Source of the DNA: Luteibacter jiangsuensis
GTDB taxonomy: Bacteria > Pseudomonadota > Gammaproteobacteria > Xanthomonadales > Rhodanobacteraceae
Direction: 5' to 3'
Assembly: GCF_030812295.1 (NCBI RefSeq)
Contig: NZ_JAUSSK010000004.1
Span: 468,687-532,686, forward strand
DNA: 64,000 nt
The notes under the pieces are model-generated. The model saw only the letters and a program-made list of their open reading frames with translations. It made no database searches and was not told where the DNA came from. Made by a program: the position numbers and the translations under genes. Positions 9,048-17,567 of the stretch are shown in pieces (the stretch's first letter is position 1; the number at the start of each line of letters is the position of its first letter).

Positions 9048-9998
9048 ATGAACGATGCAACGATCCGTATCGCGGTGCTCGACGACTACCAGGAAGCCGC
9101 CTTGCGTTGTGCGGACTGGTCGCCCCTCGAAGGTCGCGCCGAGATCACCGTCTTCCACGATCACGAGGCGGACCACGATGCCCTCGTTCGGCGCCTGGCG
9201 CCCTACGATGTCATCTGTGTCATGCGCGAACGCACGCCGATGACCGCGAATCTCATCGCCGCCCTGCCGCGCCTTCGCCTCATCGCGTCCACGGGTCGCG
9301 GCAACGCATCGATCGACGAGGCGGCCGCCGCCGCGCGTGGCGTGGATGTGGTTCATACGAACTACTCGTCCACGCCAACCATCGAATTCACCTGGGCCGC
9401 CATCCTCGGCCTGGCCCGCGGCATCGCGGACGAGGCCGCCTCGGTACGCGCGGGGGCATGGCAGGTGGGACTGGGCGTGGAATTGCGCGGAAAGACCCTC
9501 GGCATCCTGGGCCTCGGACGCATCGGTTCGAAGGTGGCGCGGATCGGCCAGGCCTTCGGCATGCAGGTGATCGCCTGGAGCCAGAACCTCGCCGAAGAAA
9601 CCGCCGACGCGCTGGGTGTACGTCGTGTCACGAAGCAGGAGCTCCTGGCCCGGTCCGACTTCCTCACCATCCATACCCGCCTGAGCGAACGTACCCGGGG
9701 GATCATCGGTGCGGACGATCTCGCCACGATGAAACCCGGCGCCCGGTTGATCAACAGCTCGCGAGGCCCGATCGTCGACGAAGCCGCCCTGGTCGATGCG
9801 TTGAGCCAAGGCCGCCTGGCGGGTGCGGCGCTCGACGTCTTCGACGAGGAACCGCTACCGCCGGCACACCCCTTCCGTACCCTGCCCCATGTGCTGGCGA
9901 CGCCACACATCGGCTACGTCACGGAAGAGATGTACCGCACTTTCCACGGCGACACCGTCCGCAACGTGCTGGACTGGCTCGACCGGCACTCGGCCTGA
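9048..9998 (+). CDS. D-isomer-specific 2-hydroxyacid dehydrogenase family protein
   Basis: The 316-residue NAD(P)-dependent oxidoreductase shows the family's hinged two-domain layout: a catalytic flavodoxin-like half containing LIASTGRGNASIDEAAAAARG, and a Rossmann half with LGILGLGRIGSKVARIGQAF, LINSSRGPIVDEAALVDAL, GAALDVFDEEPLP and a C-terminal ATPHIGYVTEEMY. Catalytic Arg, Glu and His sit in NSSRGP, DEEPLP and TPHIGY. Homologues include phosphoglycerate dehydrogenase-like and glyoxylate reductases; the true substrate is unknown. The ATG at 9048 follows a CGGGAAA. It lies 14 bases after the VOC gene. Confidence 0.88.
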   Translation: MNDATIRIAVLDDYQEAALRCADWSPLEGRAEITVFHDHEADHDALVRRLAPYDVICVMRERTPMTANLIAALPRLRLIASTGRGNASIDEAAAAARGVDVVHTNYSSTPTIEFTWAAILGLARGIADEAASVRAGAWQVGLGVELRGKTLGILGLGRIGSKVARIGQAFGMQVIAWSQNLAEETADALGVRRVTKQELLARSDFLTIHTRLSERTRGIIGADDLATMKPGARLINSSRGPIVDEAALVDALSQGRLAGAALDVFDEEPLPPAHPFRTLPHVLATPHIGYVTEEMYRTFHGDTVRNVLDWLDRHSA

Positions 9999-10005
9999 GG
10001 ATCGT

Positions 10006-10833
10006 TCAGGATGAAGCGACCTTCTTCGGTTCGCTTTCGTCTTGATCGTGGCTGTCCTTCGGCTTGATCGTCATCAGTTCGAGTGGCTTGCCATCGGCCG
10101 TGCGCACGTTCCACCCACGCTGGAGATCGGCGAGGTCGTTGAGTTGCGGGCAGATGGCGTTGGCGCGGGCCTCCAGGCCTTTCGAACGCTTGTCCATCTC
10201 CCGGTCCATGGCCTTGTCCAGCGACTCGGCACGCGCCTGGAGCGCCGCCACCTTGCTTGAGTCACCCGAGAGGGCGGCGGTCACCGCGCTGGACGTGACC
10301 GAGCCGACCAGCTCACCCACCGAGTCCGATACCGAACCGGCGACCGTCTCGGTCATGCGATCCGAAGACCAATGCCCGGAGCCGATGCCTTCGTCGATCT
10401 CGCGCAATGCCTCGGCCTGCTTGCGCTTCAATTTCTCGAGCATCCGGGAGCGCTGGTCACCCTCGGCGAACGTCAGCGTGACCGATGTCATCGCGGAGAA
10501 CCCGATATCCACGCCATCGCGGGCGATGGAAGCGATCTGCGGCATGAGCCGGCGAACGCCATCCTCGTAACGGCGCAACGCCTCGGCGTCGCTCCGGGAG
10601 ACCGCGATGTCCTTGCCATCCACCCGTAGCGAGCCATCGTGCAGGAAGACCCGGGCCGGGACGCCATCCTTGCGATGAAAGGACAGGCCATTGGCGGTGA
10701 CATCGACATCGTAGGCCGTGGAATAGTCGTGCTTGCAGGTATCGGTGCCGAAATTGAGGCCTTTCGCCTGCCCCATCGGGGCGGCGAGGACGAGCGCGAC
10801 GGCAACGGTGCCGGCAATCAGTGAATGGCGCAT
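10006..10833 (-). CDS. DUF2884 (YggN-like) periplasmic protein, paralogue 1
   Basis: The 275-residue protein begins with a signal peptide (MRHSLIAGTVAVALVLAAPMGQAKG) and resembles E. coli YggN and other DUF2884 proteins, whose role is unknown. The family pattern is visible: a conserved first Cys (GTDTCKHDYST), the short strand pair FLHDGSLRVDGKDIAVS, a helical middle with YEDGVRRLMPQIASIARDGV, and a second Cys in ANAICPQLNDLADLQRG. The ATG at 10831-10833 starts the signal peptide. A paralogue lies at 15556-16308. It is downstream of the response regulator, separated by 118 bases, and may be co-transcribed. Confidence 0.75.
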   Translation of the reverse strand: MRHSLIAGTVAVALVLAAPMGQAKGLNFGTDTCKHDYSTAYDVDVTANGLSFHRKDGVPARVFLHDGSLRVDGKDIAVSRSDAEALRRYEDGVRRLMPQIASIARDGVDIGFSAMTSVTLTFAEGDQRSRMLEKLKRKQAEALREIDEGIGSGHWSSDRMTETVAGSVSDSVGELVGSVTSSAVTAALSGDSSKVAALQARAESLDKAMDREMDKRSKGLEARANAICPQLNDLADLQRGWNVRTADGKPLELMTIKPKDSHDQDESEPKKVASS

Positions 10834-10951
10834 GGTTCTTCTCCCCGGGGAACGGTTGGCTCCGGGTGGGATGCGCCCGGGACGTCCAAGGTTTAAGCCG
10901 ATTCGCGCGACACCACATGGGCGAATGGTCATACCCTGACTTCCAGCAGGG

Positions 10952-11590
10952 TCAGGAAGAGAGACCCCTTTCACGTGCATATTCGGAAAGCCGGCTGTCA
11001 TGATCGATGCCCAGTTTGCGCATGGCGTCGCGCTTTTGCCGGCTTACCGTCTTGACGCTGCGACTGAGACGCTCGGCGATCTGGGTAATGGACATGCCGC
11101 TCACATACAGGCGCACGACCTCGATCTCCCGGGCCGAAAGCCGCGTCATGTCGGTCGCGCTGTGTACGCCGGCCTGGTCGAACTGGCGTCGGATGGTCTC
11201 GCTGAGATAGGGCCGCCCCGCCGCCGCATGGCGCACCGCCACCGCCACTTCCTTGAGTGGCGCACGCTTGTCGCACAGACCCAACGCGCCACGAACCCGC
11301 ATTGTCTGCAGCACCGCCGCGTTGTTCACCATGGTGAGCACGACGATCGGCAGCCGCGGATAACGCCGCCGGACCAGGTCGATCAGCGAAAGCCCGTCAC
11401 CGTGACGCCCTCCAGGCATGGAGAAATCGGTAACGATGACATCGCACGGACGAGAGGCCAGCAGATCGACGAGTTGATCGCCATTGGCTGCTTCGCCGAC
11501 CACGACGATATCACCCGCCGCTTCGAGCGCCGCGCGGGTGCCCATCAGGACCACCGGATGATCGTCGGCAATGATCGTGCGCAGAACCAT
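10952..11590 (-). CDS. NarL/FixJ-family response regulator, RcsB/EvgA-like
   Basis: The 212-residue protein has a receiver domain with the acidic pair DDHP, phospho-acceptor Asp55 in VIVTDFSMPG, the conserved Thr in VVLTMVNN and Lys in GLCDKRAP, then a LuxR-type helix-turn-helix (about 145-205; LSAREIEVVRLYVSGMSITQ, RSVKTVSRQKRDAMRKLGI). The SMPGGRHGDGLSLI stretch is strongly reminiscent of RcsB. The ATG at 11588-11590 follows GAGGG. It diverges from the hybrid kinase at 11698, which is almost certainly its partner. Confidence 0.9.
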   Translation of the reverse strand: MVLRTIIADDHPVVLMGTRAALEAAGDIVVVGEAANGDQLVDLLASRPCDVIVTDFSMPGGRHGDGLSLIDLVRRRYPRLPIVVLTMVNNAAVLQTMRVRGALGLCDKRAPLKEVAVAVRHAAAGRPYLSETIRRQFDQAGVHSATDMTRLSAREIEVVRLYVSGMSITQIAERLSRSVKTVSRQKRDAMRKLGIDHDSRLSEYARERGLSS

Positions 11591-11697
11591 TTTTTCCCTC
11601 GCCGGCGGATAACTGCTGCCGCGCTCCATGAGATGTGTTACTCGTCGTACCATCGCGGAGATTACAGTAAACATCCGCTCGTGGTCGAAGGAACGCC
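11591..11697. promoter_or_regulatory. shared divergent promoter region of the two-component pair
   Basis: This 107-base AT-richer gap separates the divergent regulator and sensor kinase genes. It is the natural site for both promoters and for autoregulation by the LuxR-type regulator. I saw no unmistakable inverted operator. Confidence 0.4.
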
Positions 11698-14600
11698 ATG
11701 CAGCTATTGAGAATCCTGGTCATCATTCCGTTCGCGGTTTGCTCATGCGATGCCTTCGCCGACAGGGTCGACGCGGAGCCGGCGCCGCGCCCGCCACGCG
11801 GCATGTCATCCTGTTTACCGCTTTCCGCGGTCGCGCAGGTTCACGATCGAACCCAACGGTGCGCTGATGGAGGCCGACGCCTCCAAGCCGCGCTTGCCGA
11901 CATCGCTCCTGCCGCGGACAGAGCTTCCGATCGAGCCACCGGCCGACAGATCGCCGTGGGCGTGGATGGACTCGCAAAACACGACGAAATCGCGCTGACG
12001 GACGCCGAGCGCGATTGGCTCGCGCACCTGCCCGTGCTGCGAGTCGGCATCGATCCGACGTCGGCGCCACTGTCCCTGGTGGACCGGGGAGGGGCACCCG
12101 TCGGCCTTGCCATGGATTACCTCGACGACGCCCTGGCCGCTCTTGGCGTCGCCCATGTACCCGTGCGCACGCAGGACTGGGGGGAAACGGTGCGCAGCGC
12201 CACCGCCGGCGACATCGATATCCTTCCCGCGGCCTCGCCTCGAAACGACGAGTTGGGCAGGAACTTCGATTTCACCGAGCCCTACATCGAGTTTCCCGTG
12301 ATGATCGTGACACGTGACGACATGGCGACCATCGCGGGGCCCGCCGACCTGGGCGGGCACCGTGTCGCGGCTAACCTGGCCCAGGGCGCGGTCGCCAACG
12401 CGGTACATCACCTGCCCTTGGTCGAACCCATCGAAGTACGCAACGCGGCCGAAGGCCTGCGTGCCGTGGCATCGGGGCAGGCCGATGCCTATGTGGGAGA
12501 CATTGCGACCGCGGAATACTTCATGCGCCGCGACCATCCCGCGCGATTGAAACTTGCGGCACCCACGGACGAGCGCGCGGAACTCGCGATCGCCGTCGAT
12601 CGACGCTACGCCCCCTTGATACCGCTGCTCGACAGGGCGCTCGCCCGGATCTCCGAGCATCGTACCCAGGCCATCCGCAATACCTGGTTACGATCCCACT
12701 ACACCTGGGGAGGGTCCTGGCAGGAAATCGCACGCAAGGCGGGACCGCCGGGCGCCGCGGTGCTCGCCCTCCTTCTCGCCGTATCCCACGCGTATATGCG
12801 CCTGCGTCGCGAAACACGGCGGCGGCGGTCGAGCGAGGACCGGCTTGCCGACATCACCCGACATATCCCTGCTGTGTTTTACCGCTTCCGCTATTTCGCT
12901 GGCGGGCGCATCGAGTTCATCCATGTGGGCGGGAACCCGGAACCCATCTTCGGTGTTCCCGCGGATGCGTTCCTTCACGACGAGCGCCGCGCGTTCGCGC
13001 GGATCGACCCACGCGACCAGGCACCGTTGCTGGCGGAGGTCGCAAGGGCGGCGAATACCCTCACACCGATCCACGCGGAAATACGCATTCGCGACGTCGC
13101 GCCCGAACGCTGGATCGCATCGCATGCGTTGCCACGGCCGGTGGCGGATGCGGTGGAATTCACCGGCTACTGGATCGACATCTCCGACCGGCATGAACAA
13201 GCCGCCCAGCTGGCCGATGCCAAGCACGTGGCTGAAGAGGCCACCGCGGCGAAGAGCCGGTTCCTCGCCACCATGAGCCACGAGATCCGCACGCCGATGC
13301 ACGGGCTTATCGGCATGCTCGAAATGCTCGGCGAGACATCACTGCAAGAGAACCAGCGTCACCTGCTCGGCACCGCCGAGTCGTCGGCCGAAGCGCTTCT
13401 TCGAATACTCGACGACGTGCTCGATTTCTCGCGGATCGAAGCCGGCGCGGTCGAGACGGAGCATGCCGCCTTCGATCTTCGCCAGCTGCTCGACGACATC
13501 GTGGCGCTGCATGCACGGCAAACGAGGAAAAAAGGCCTTTCGGTGGACATCCACGTCGATACGCGCCTGGCGCAAGGTGTCATGGGTGACGCCGCGAGAT
13601 TGCGCCAGGTGTTGCTCAACCTCGTCAGCAACGCCATCAAGTTCACCGTCCAGGGTGGCATCGATATCACCGTCGATGTCGTGGAAGACATGGAGATGAA
13701 GCAGAGGGTTCGCATCGACGTGGTCGACACGGGCATCGGCATCGCTCAGGAGGATATCGTGCGATTGTTCGCGCCCTTCAGGCAAGCGGAGCCATCGACG
13801 ACACGGCGCTTCGGCGGAAGCGGCCTCGGCCTGGCCATCAGTCGGCGTCTCGTGGAACTGATGGGCGGCGATCTCATCATGTCGAGCGAGGCTGGCGAGG
13901 GTACGCGGCTGTCGATCGTGCTCGACATGGAACGATCACGGTATGACGCCAGTGACGAGACCGCCGGCGCGATGGCCGTCGCCATGCCGCCAGCAAAAGA
14001 GACGACCCTCGACGTACTCGTGGCCGAGGACAACGCGACCAACCGGCAACTGGTCGCGGCACAACTGGCCCGTCTCGGCCATCGTTATGAGCTGGTCGAG
14101 GACGGCGCCGAGGCGCTCGCCCGCGCATCCTCGCGCCGGTTCGATGTCTTGTTGACCGACCTGCACATGCCGGTGATGGACGGCTATGCGCTTACCCGCG
14201 CACTACGCAGGCAAGGGTCGTCTCTCCGCATCGTGGCGCTCACCGCGAACGCGCTTCCCGGCGAGGAAGCCCGCTGTCGCGCCTCGGGAATGGACGGGTT
14301 CGCAACGAAGCCCCTGCGATTGGGCGAGTTGGACATGGTGCTCTCGCCCGGCAAGGGGAATGACTCCGCTCACTCGCCATGCGACCTGGATGCATGGCGG
14401 GAAACCTATGGCGATCTCGCCTTGCTGCCGCTCATGGTGGCCCGGTTCGAGATGACCGTACGTGAAGACATGGCGGGATTCGCCGCCCTCGGCGACCCAT
14501 CCGCCGCGGCGGATTGGGTACATCGCATCCTCGGCGGCATGCGCGTTTTCGGCCCATCGGCTGAAGCCGCGTTAGCGGAAGACCTGGAAAACGAGCTTCG

Positions 14601-14727
14601 CGGCATCCACGGCGCTGCCGCCATGCATCGTTTACCCGAACTTGCGTCCGCGATAGAGGACTATGCCTCCCGATTGCGGGCCACACTGGATGCGTGCCAA
14701 TGCACTGAGGATATGCTCAAGAATTAG
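11698..14727 (+). CDS. BvgS/EvgS-like hybrid sensor histidine kinase
   Basis: The 1009-residue protein has, in order: a signal peptide (MQLLRILVIIPFAVCSCDAFA), one periplasmic solute-binding (SBP_bac_3-like) domain about 113-345 (LPVLRVGIDPTSAPLSLVD, DILPAASPRNDELGRNFDFT), a membrane segment about 355-375, a PAS domain about 385-505, HisKA with His528 (FLATMSHEIRTPMHG), HATPase (NLVSNAIKF, VDTGIGI, GGSGLGLAIS), a receiver with Asp821 (LLTDLHMPVMDGY) and an Hpt domain with His942 (WVHRILGGMRVFG). BvgS and EvgS carry two sensor domains; this has one. Codons for residues about 40-95 look out of frame (see findings), so the N-terminal region is uncertain. Confidence 0.9.
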   Translation: MQLLRILVIIPFAVCSCDAFADRVDAEPAPRPPRGMSSCLPLSAVAQVHDRTQRCADGGRRLQAALADIAPAADRASDRATGRQIAVGVDGLAKHDEIALTDAERDWLAHLPVLRVGIDPTSAPLSLVDRGGAPVGLAMDYLDDALAALGVAHVPVRTQDWGETVRSATAGDIDILPAASPRNDELGRNFDFTEPYIEFPVMIVTRDDMATIAGPADLGGHRVAANLAQGAVANAVHHLPLVEPIEVRNAAEGLRAVASGQADAYVGDIATAEYFMRRDHPARLKLAAPTDERAELAIAVDRRYAPLIPLLDRALARISEHRTQAIRNTWLRSHYTWGGSWQEIARKAGPPGAAVLALLLAVSHAYMRLRRETRRRRSSEDRLADITRHIPAVFYRFRYFAGGRIEFIHVGGNPEPIFGVPADAFLHDERRAFARIDPRDQAPLLAEVARAANTLTPIHAEIRIRDVAPERWIASHALPRPVADAVEFTGYWIDISDRHEQAAQLADAKHVAEEATAAKSRFLATMSHEIRTPMHGLIGMLEMLGETSLQENQRHLLGTAESSAEALLRILDDVLDFSRIEAGAVETEHAAFDLRQLLDDIVALHARQTRKKGLSVDIHVDTRLAQGVMGDAARLRQVLLNLVSNAIKFTVQGGIDITVDVVEDMEMKQRVRIDVVDTGIGIAQEDIVRLFAPFRQAEPSTTRRFGGSGLGLAISRRLVELMGGDLIMSSEAGEGTRLSIVLDMERSRYDASDETAGAMAVAMPPAKETTLDVLVAEDNATNRQLVAAQLARLGHRYELVEDGAEALARASSRRFDVLLTDLHMPVMDGYALTRALRRQGSSLRIVALTANALPGEEARCRASGMDGFATKPLRLGELDMVLSPGKGNDSAHSPCDLDAWRETYGDLALLPLMVARFEMTVREDMAGFAALGDPSAAADWVHRILGGMRVFGPSAEAALAEDLENELRGIHGAAAMHRLPELASAIEDYASRLRATLDACQCTEDMLKN

Positions 14728-14819
14728 TGCGAATTTTCAGACTAGTCCGATAGCCTCGCGCTGATGACCTCGTCATCCTGATCACAGTACGCCTTCAGGC
14801 GTCTGTCGGAGGACGAAGC

Positions 14820-15041
14820 ATGAACGAGCACGCCATCGAGTATCACATCGCGGACATAGGTGAGACCTGGGGCATCTTCCGTGAGGGTGTGCAAATCGCC
14901 GTGCGCTCCGATCCCGCGGACGCGATCGCCTTCGCCAACTTCTTCGCCGATCGCGAAACGCTGATGTCGGCATTCCCCGTCCGCGTTTCCGCCGACATCC
15001 ACTTGCACCGCACCCTGCGCGAGATACGTCTCGCCGCGTAG
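14820..15041 (+). CDS. small hypothetical protein, 73 residues
   Basis: This short acidic protein (MNEHAIEYHIADIGETWGIF, then REGVQIAVRSDPADAIAFAN) has a strand-strand-helix pattern reminiscent of DUF2188-like small proteins, but I do not recognise a family. The start has a good ribosome binding site, CGGAGGA, seven bases upstream, and codon third positions are mostly G or C, which supports it over the antisense frame. It lies 92 bases after the hybrid kinase and is convergent with the next gene. Confidence 0.6.
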   Translation: MNEHAIEYHIADIGETWGIFREGVQIAVRSDPADAIAFANFFADRETLMSAFPVRVSADIHLHRTLREIRLAA

Positions 15042-15053
15042 GCGTTGGATGCG

Positions 15054-15488
15054 TCAGCGCCCCGCGGCGCTGCCGAGGTTGGTCATGTCGAGGTGCAGCA
15101 GGCGCAGGCGCGCGATATGCCTGCCGACCATCGCGCGGTCTCCGGAACTCGCCTCGAGGCGAAGGAAAGCATCCAGGAGACGACGCTCCATCTGCTCCAG
15201 CGTTCGGATATACGTGACATCGGGGTCATGCGACAGCTTCACCGAAGCTTCCATCATCGTCCGCCGCACACCGCTCATGGGCCCACCTGCCGTCGCCGGG
15301 CGCACGCCTGCGGAGGACACTTCGTCCTGCAGGTCCGTGGCGATGGCGGTCAGGGAAGCGGCGGATTCCTCCAGGATGGTCTTGAGCCCCGGCTCACGAA
15401 CGCCACGTGCGGCCTGCCGATAGAGGTCGCGGTCTGCAATCACTCGCCGGATCAGGCCGTTTACCACACGGGTCGAGTTGCGTTCCAT
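15054..15488 (-). CDS. DUF2383/PA2169-like four-helix protein
   Basis: The 144-residue all-helical protein matches the pattern of the PA2169/DUF2383 ferritin-like family: an N-terminal NGLIRRVIADRDLYRQAARG, then GLKTILEESAASLTAIATDL, and a C-terminal pair of helices with TYIRTLEQMERRLLDAFLRL. Members are linked to stress and envelope biology but have no proven activity. There are no obvious metal ligands. The gene stands between two divergent or convergent neighbours and appears to be single. Confidence 0.55.
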   Translation of the reverse strand: MERNSTRVVNGLIRRVIADRDLYRQAARGVREPGLKTILEESAASLTAIATDLQDEVSSAGVRPATAGGPMSGVRRTMMEASVKLSHDPDVTYIRTLEQMERRLLDAFLRLEASSGDRAMVGRHIARLRLLHLDMTNLGSAAGR

Positions 15489-15555
15489 GGGGCAGCACGT
15501 TAGTCCCGTCGGACTTAGCCGGCCTTAAACGCGCCGGGCGCCGGTCAGCCGGCGG

Positions 15556-16308
15556 TCAGGCGCCTGGTTCGAGCAAAAGCAAGGGCCTGCCGGTTGCATC
15601 GTGCAGACCCGATTGCAGATCGCCCAGTTGGCGGATCGACGGACACAGCGCCTGGATGCGTGGCTTGAGCGCCGCCTCGAGCCGTGCCATCACGCGGGCC
15701 TGGCCACCCGTGGATACGGACGCCACACGGTCCCGCAGAGCCGCCGCTCCCTGCAAGTCACCGTCCATCGCCAATGCCATGGCCTCGCCGCCGACGTCCT
15801 GGGTAAGGATGGGCGCCACATCGGACACGATCTCCTGCGCATAGGCGCGCATCGCGTCCTCCTGCCAGTCGCGCGTGCTCTGGCTGGCGGCGATGCGCCG
15901 CTTGATGTCCGCCACCCGGGCATTCAACACCCGGTCGAGTTCGCCACTGCCCACCGCGCCCGGGGCGGCCGTGGCGGCTTCGTCCCGCACCGCACGCGCG
16001 GCGAGGTCGACACCGTCGTTCGCGATCGCCTTGGCTTTCGGGACCAAGGCCCGGACATTACGTTCGAACAGGGCGACGCGATCCTGCTCATCCGGTCGAA
16101 GGGATACCGCCCGCCCATCGGTCGTCAGGCTGCCATCTTGCATGCGCACGCTACGCGGGGCCGCATCGGCGCGCTCGAACACGAGGCTGTCCGGCCGCAC
16201 CGTCAGGTCATAGGTGCTGGCCACCTTGCAGGTGGTGCCCAGGTCCTGGGCCGCCACCCCACCTGCAAGGCAGGTGGCGATGGCGAAGACGAGCAAGCGT
16301 GATGTCAT
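15556..16308 (-). CDS. DUF2884 (YggN-like) periplasmic protein, paralogue 2
   Basis: The 250-residue protein has a signal peptide (MTSRLLVFAIATCLAGGVAAQ) and the same plan as the protein at 10006-10833: first Cys in LGTTCKVASTYDLTVRP, the segment VRMQDGSLTTDGRAVSLRPD, a helix with ALVPKAKAIANDGVDLAARA, and a C-terminal ALCPSIRQLGDLQSGLHDA. The two are clearly paralogues with low overall identity. The ATG at 16306-16308 starts the signal sequence. Function unknown. The upstream gene is the membrane protein at 16367, 58 bases away on the same strand. Confidence 0.75.
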   Translation of the reverse strand: MTSRLLVFAIATCLAGGVAAQDLGTTCKVASTYDLTVRPDSLVFERADAAPRSVRMQDGSLTTDGRAVSLRPDEQDRVALFERNVRALVPKAKAIANDGVDLAARAVRDEAATAAPGAVGSGELDRVLNARVADIKRRIAASQSTRDWQEDAMRAYAQEIVSDVAPILTQDVGGEAMALAMDGDLQGAAALRDRVASVSTGGQARVMARLEAALKPRIQALCPSIRQLGDLQSGLHDATGRPLLLLEPGA

Positions 16309-16366
16309 GGCGGGTTCCCGGAAAAGGCTTCGATAGCCGGCGGCGAACGAATGCCGGCTGAACCGA

Positions 16367-16909
16367 TCAGAACGCCGGCTGGGCGAACTGCTGGCGTACC
16401 GGCACGCTGCCAAGGATCCACGACAGCCAGGCCAGCACGGGAACCGACACGATCTTGAGCACCAGGCCGATCAGCAGGATCGTCCTGTGCTTCTGTCCCG
16501 CCGCCAGCAGATCCGCCGGCAGGCCGGCCTGGGAAAGGACCGTGCCGAGCTGGCTCCACTGGTCGAACGAAACCCACGCGGTGTAGGCCGCCCAGACCAG
16601 CAACAGCAGGGCGACGACCCGCATCGCGCGCCGGCCCCAGTCACGCCAACGCAGCGTTCCGAGGCTCAACGCCATCACGACGAAAGCCGCCAGCGCATAG
16701 GCGAGCGACCATAGCAGGCCGATGCGCGGATCGCCCGCGCCCGCGGCGATCGCCTCGGCGCTCACCGCGCCCACCGCATGGGCGAAGAGGATCGAGGCAT
16801 AGGTATTGATCACGAAGCCGGCGGCGGCGAGCAGCATCACCAGCCAGACCACGATGCGCCACGGCGCGAATGGACGGGCGTGCCTGGCACCCTTGGCGGC
16901 GTGGAACAC
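16367..16909 (-). CDS. four-helix integral membrane protein, unknown function
   Basis: The 180-residue protein has four hydrophobic segments at roughly residues 18-45, 66-84, 95-112 and 145-168 (for example IVVWLVMLLAAAGFVINTYA and TILLIGLVLKIVSVPVLAWL) and basic loops, with a cytoplasmic N-terminus rich in Arg and Lys. I do not recognise a family. Translation starts at GTG (16907-16909) just two bases after the peroxiredoxin stop, so the two genes are almost certainly translationally coupled. Confidence 0.65.
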   Translation of the reverse strand: MFHAAKGARHARPFAPWRIVVWLVMLLAAAGFVINTYASILFAHAVGAVSAEAIAAGAGDPRIGLLWSLAYALAAFVVMALSLGTLRWRDWGRRAMRVVALLLLVWAAYTAWVSFDQWSQLGTVLSQAGLPADLLAAGQKHRTILLIGLVLKIVSVPVLAWLSWILGSVPVRQQFAQPAF

Positions 16910-16911
16910 GA

Positions 16912-17436
16912 TCAGGCGCCCGCTTTCTTCAACGCGGCGAGATCGGCCAGGACCTGGCCCGAGTTCTTCTCGGGGTCGACATCCTTGTAGACCTTGACGA
17001 TCTTGCCGGCCGGGTCGATCAGGAAGGTCTCGCGCAAGGCGTACTTGGTATCGCCATGGCTGGTAAGCACGGCGTACTTCGTGGCGACGGCGCCGTCCGG
17101 GTCGGATAGCAGCGGGAACGGCACGTGGTACTTCTCGGCGAACTCCGCATGCGACTTGACGTCGTCCAGGCTCACGCCCAGCACCACCGCGCCGGCCTTG
17201 TGCAGCTTGGCGATGTCGTCACGGAAGGTGCAGACCTCGGTGGTGCAGCCAGCGGTGAAGTCCTTGGGATAGAAATACAGGACGAGCCACTTGCCCTGCT
17301 CGGTTTGCAGCGTGTGCCATTCGCCCTTCTGGTCCTGAAGGCGGAAGTCGGGTGCCTTCTCGCCCACCACGGGGCTGGAAGCCCAGGCGGCGGCGGAGAC
17401 GATGCACATGGCGATGAGGCTGAGGAGGCGGCGCAT
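16912..17436 (-). CDS. exported BCP-type peroxiredoxin
   Basis: The 174-residue thiol peroxidase resembles bacterioferritin comigratory protein (Prx/AhpC-TSA family), but carries a signal peptide (MRRLLSLIAMCIVSAAAWAS), which points to the periplasm. The peroxidatic Cys64 and, five residues on, the likely resolving Cys69 lie in FTAGCTTEVCTFRD, the spacing seen in E. coli Bcp. The fold markers YFYPKDF, VLGVSLDDVKSH, FPLLSDPDG and RETFLIDPAGKI are present. It is the first gene of an operon with the membrane protein two bases downstream. Confidence 0.9.
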   Translation of the reverse strand: MRRLLSLIAMCIVSAAAWASSPVVGEKAPDFRLQDQKGEWHTLQTEQGKWLVLYFYPKDFTAGCTTEVCTFRDDIAKLHKAGAVVLGVSLDDVKSHAEFAEKYHVPFPLLSDPDGAVATKYAVLTSHGDTKYALRETFLIDPAGKIVKVYKDVDPEKNSGQVLADLAALKKAGA

Positions 17437-17515
17437 GGAGGAACCTCGGTGGGTGGGGATCGCAGTGAGTGTACTCGCGAGGGTCCCAAGGTTGCGCCGG
17501 CCATGCCGGAACGCA

Positions 17516-17546
17516 AGAAAAAAGGGCGCCCCCGTGGGGCGCCCTC
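17516..17546 (-). terminator. rho-independent terminator
   Basis: On the minus strand GGGCGCCCC and its complement form a perfect nine-base-pair stem with a three-base loop, followed by a run of T. It ends the transcript of the small secreted protein at 17568-18017 and insulates the peroxiredoxin operon. Confidence 0.9.
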
Positions 17547-17567
17547 AAGACCACGAGGTGCCGGCGA

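Noticed and set aside
14742..15008. 88-codon frame antisense to the small protein at 14820
   Set aside because: It lacks a ribosome binding site, while the plus-strand frame has AGGA at good spacing and a more natural composition.
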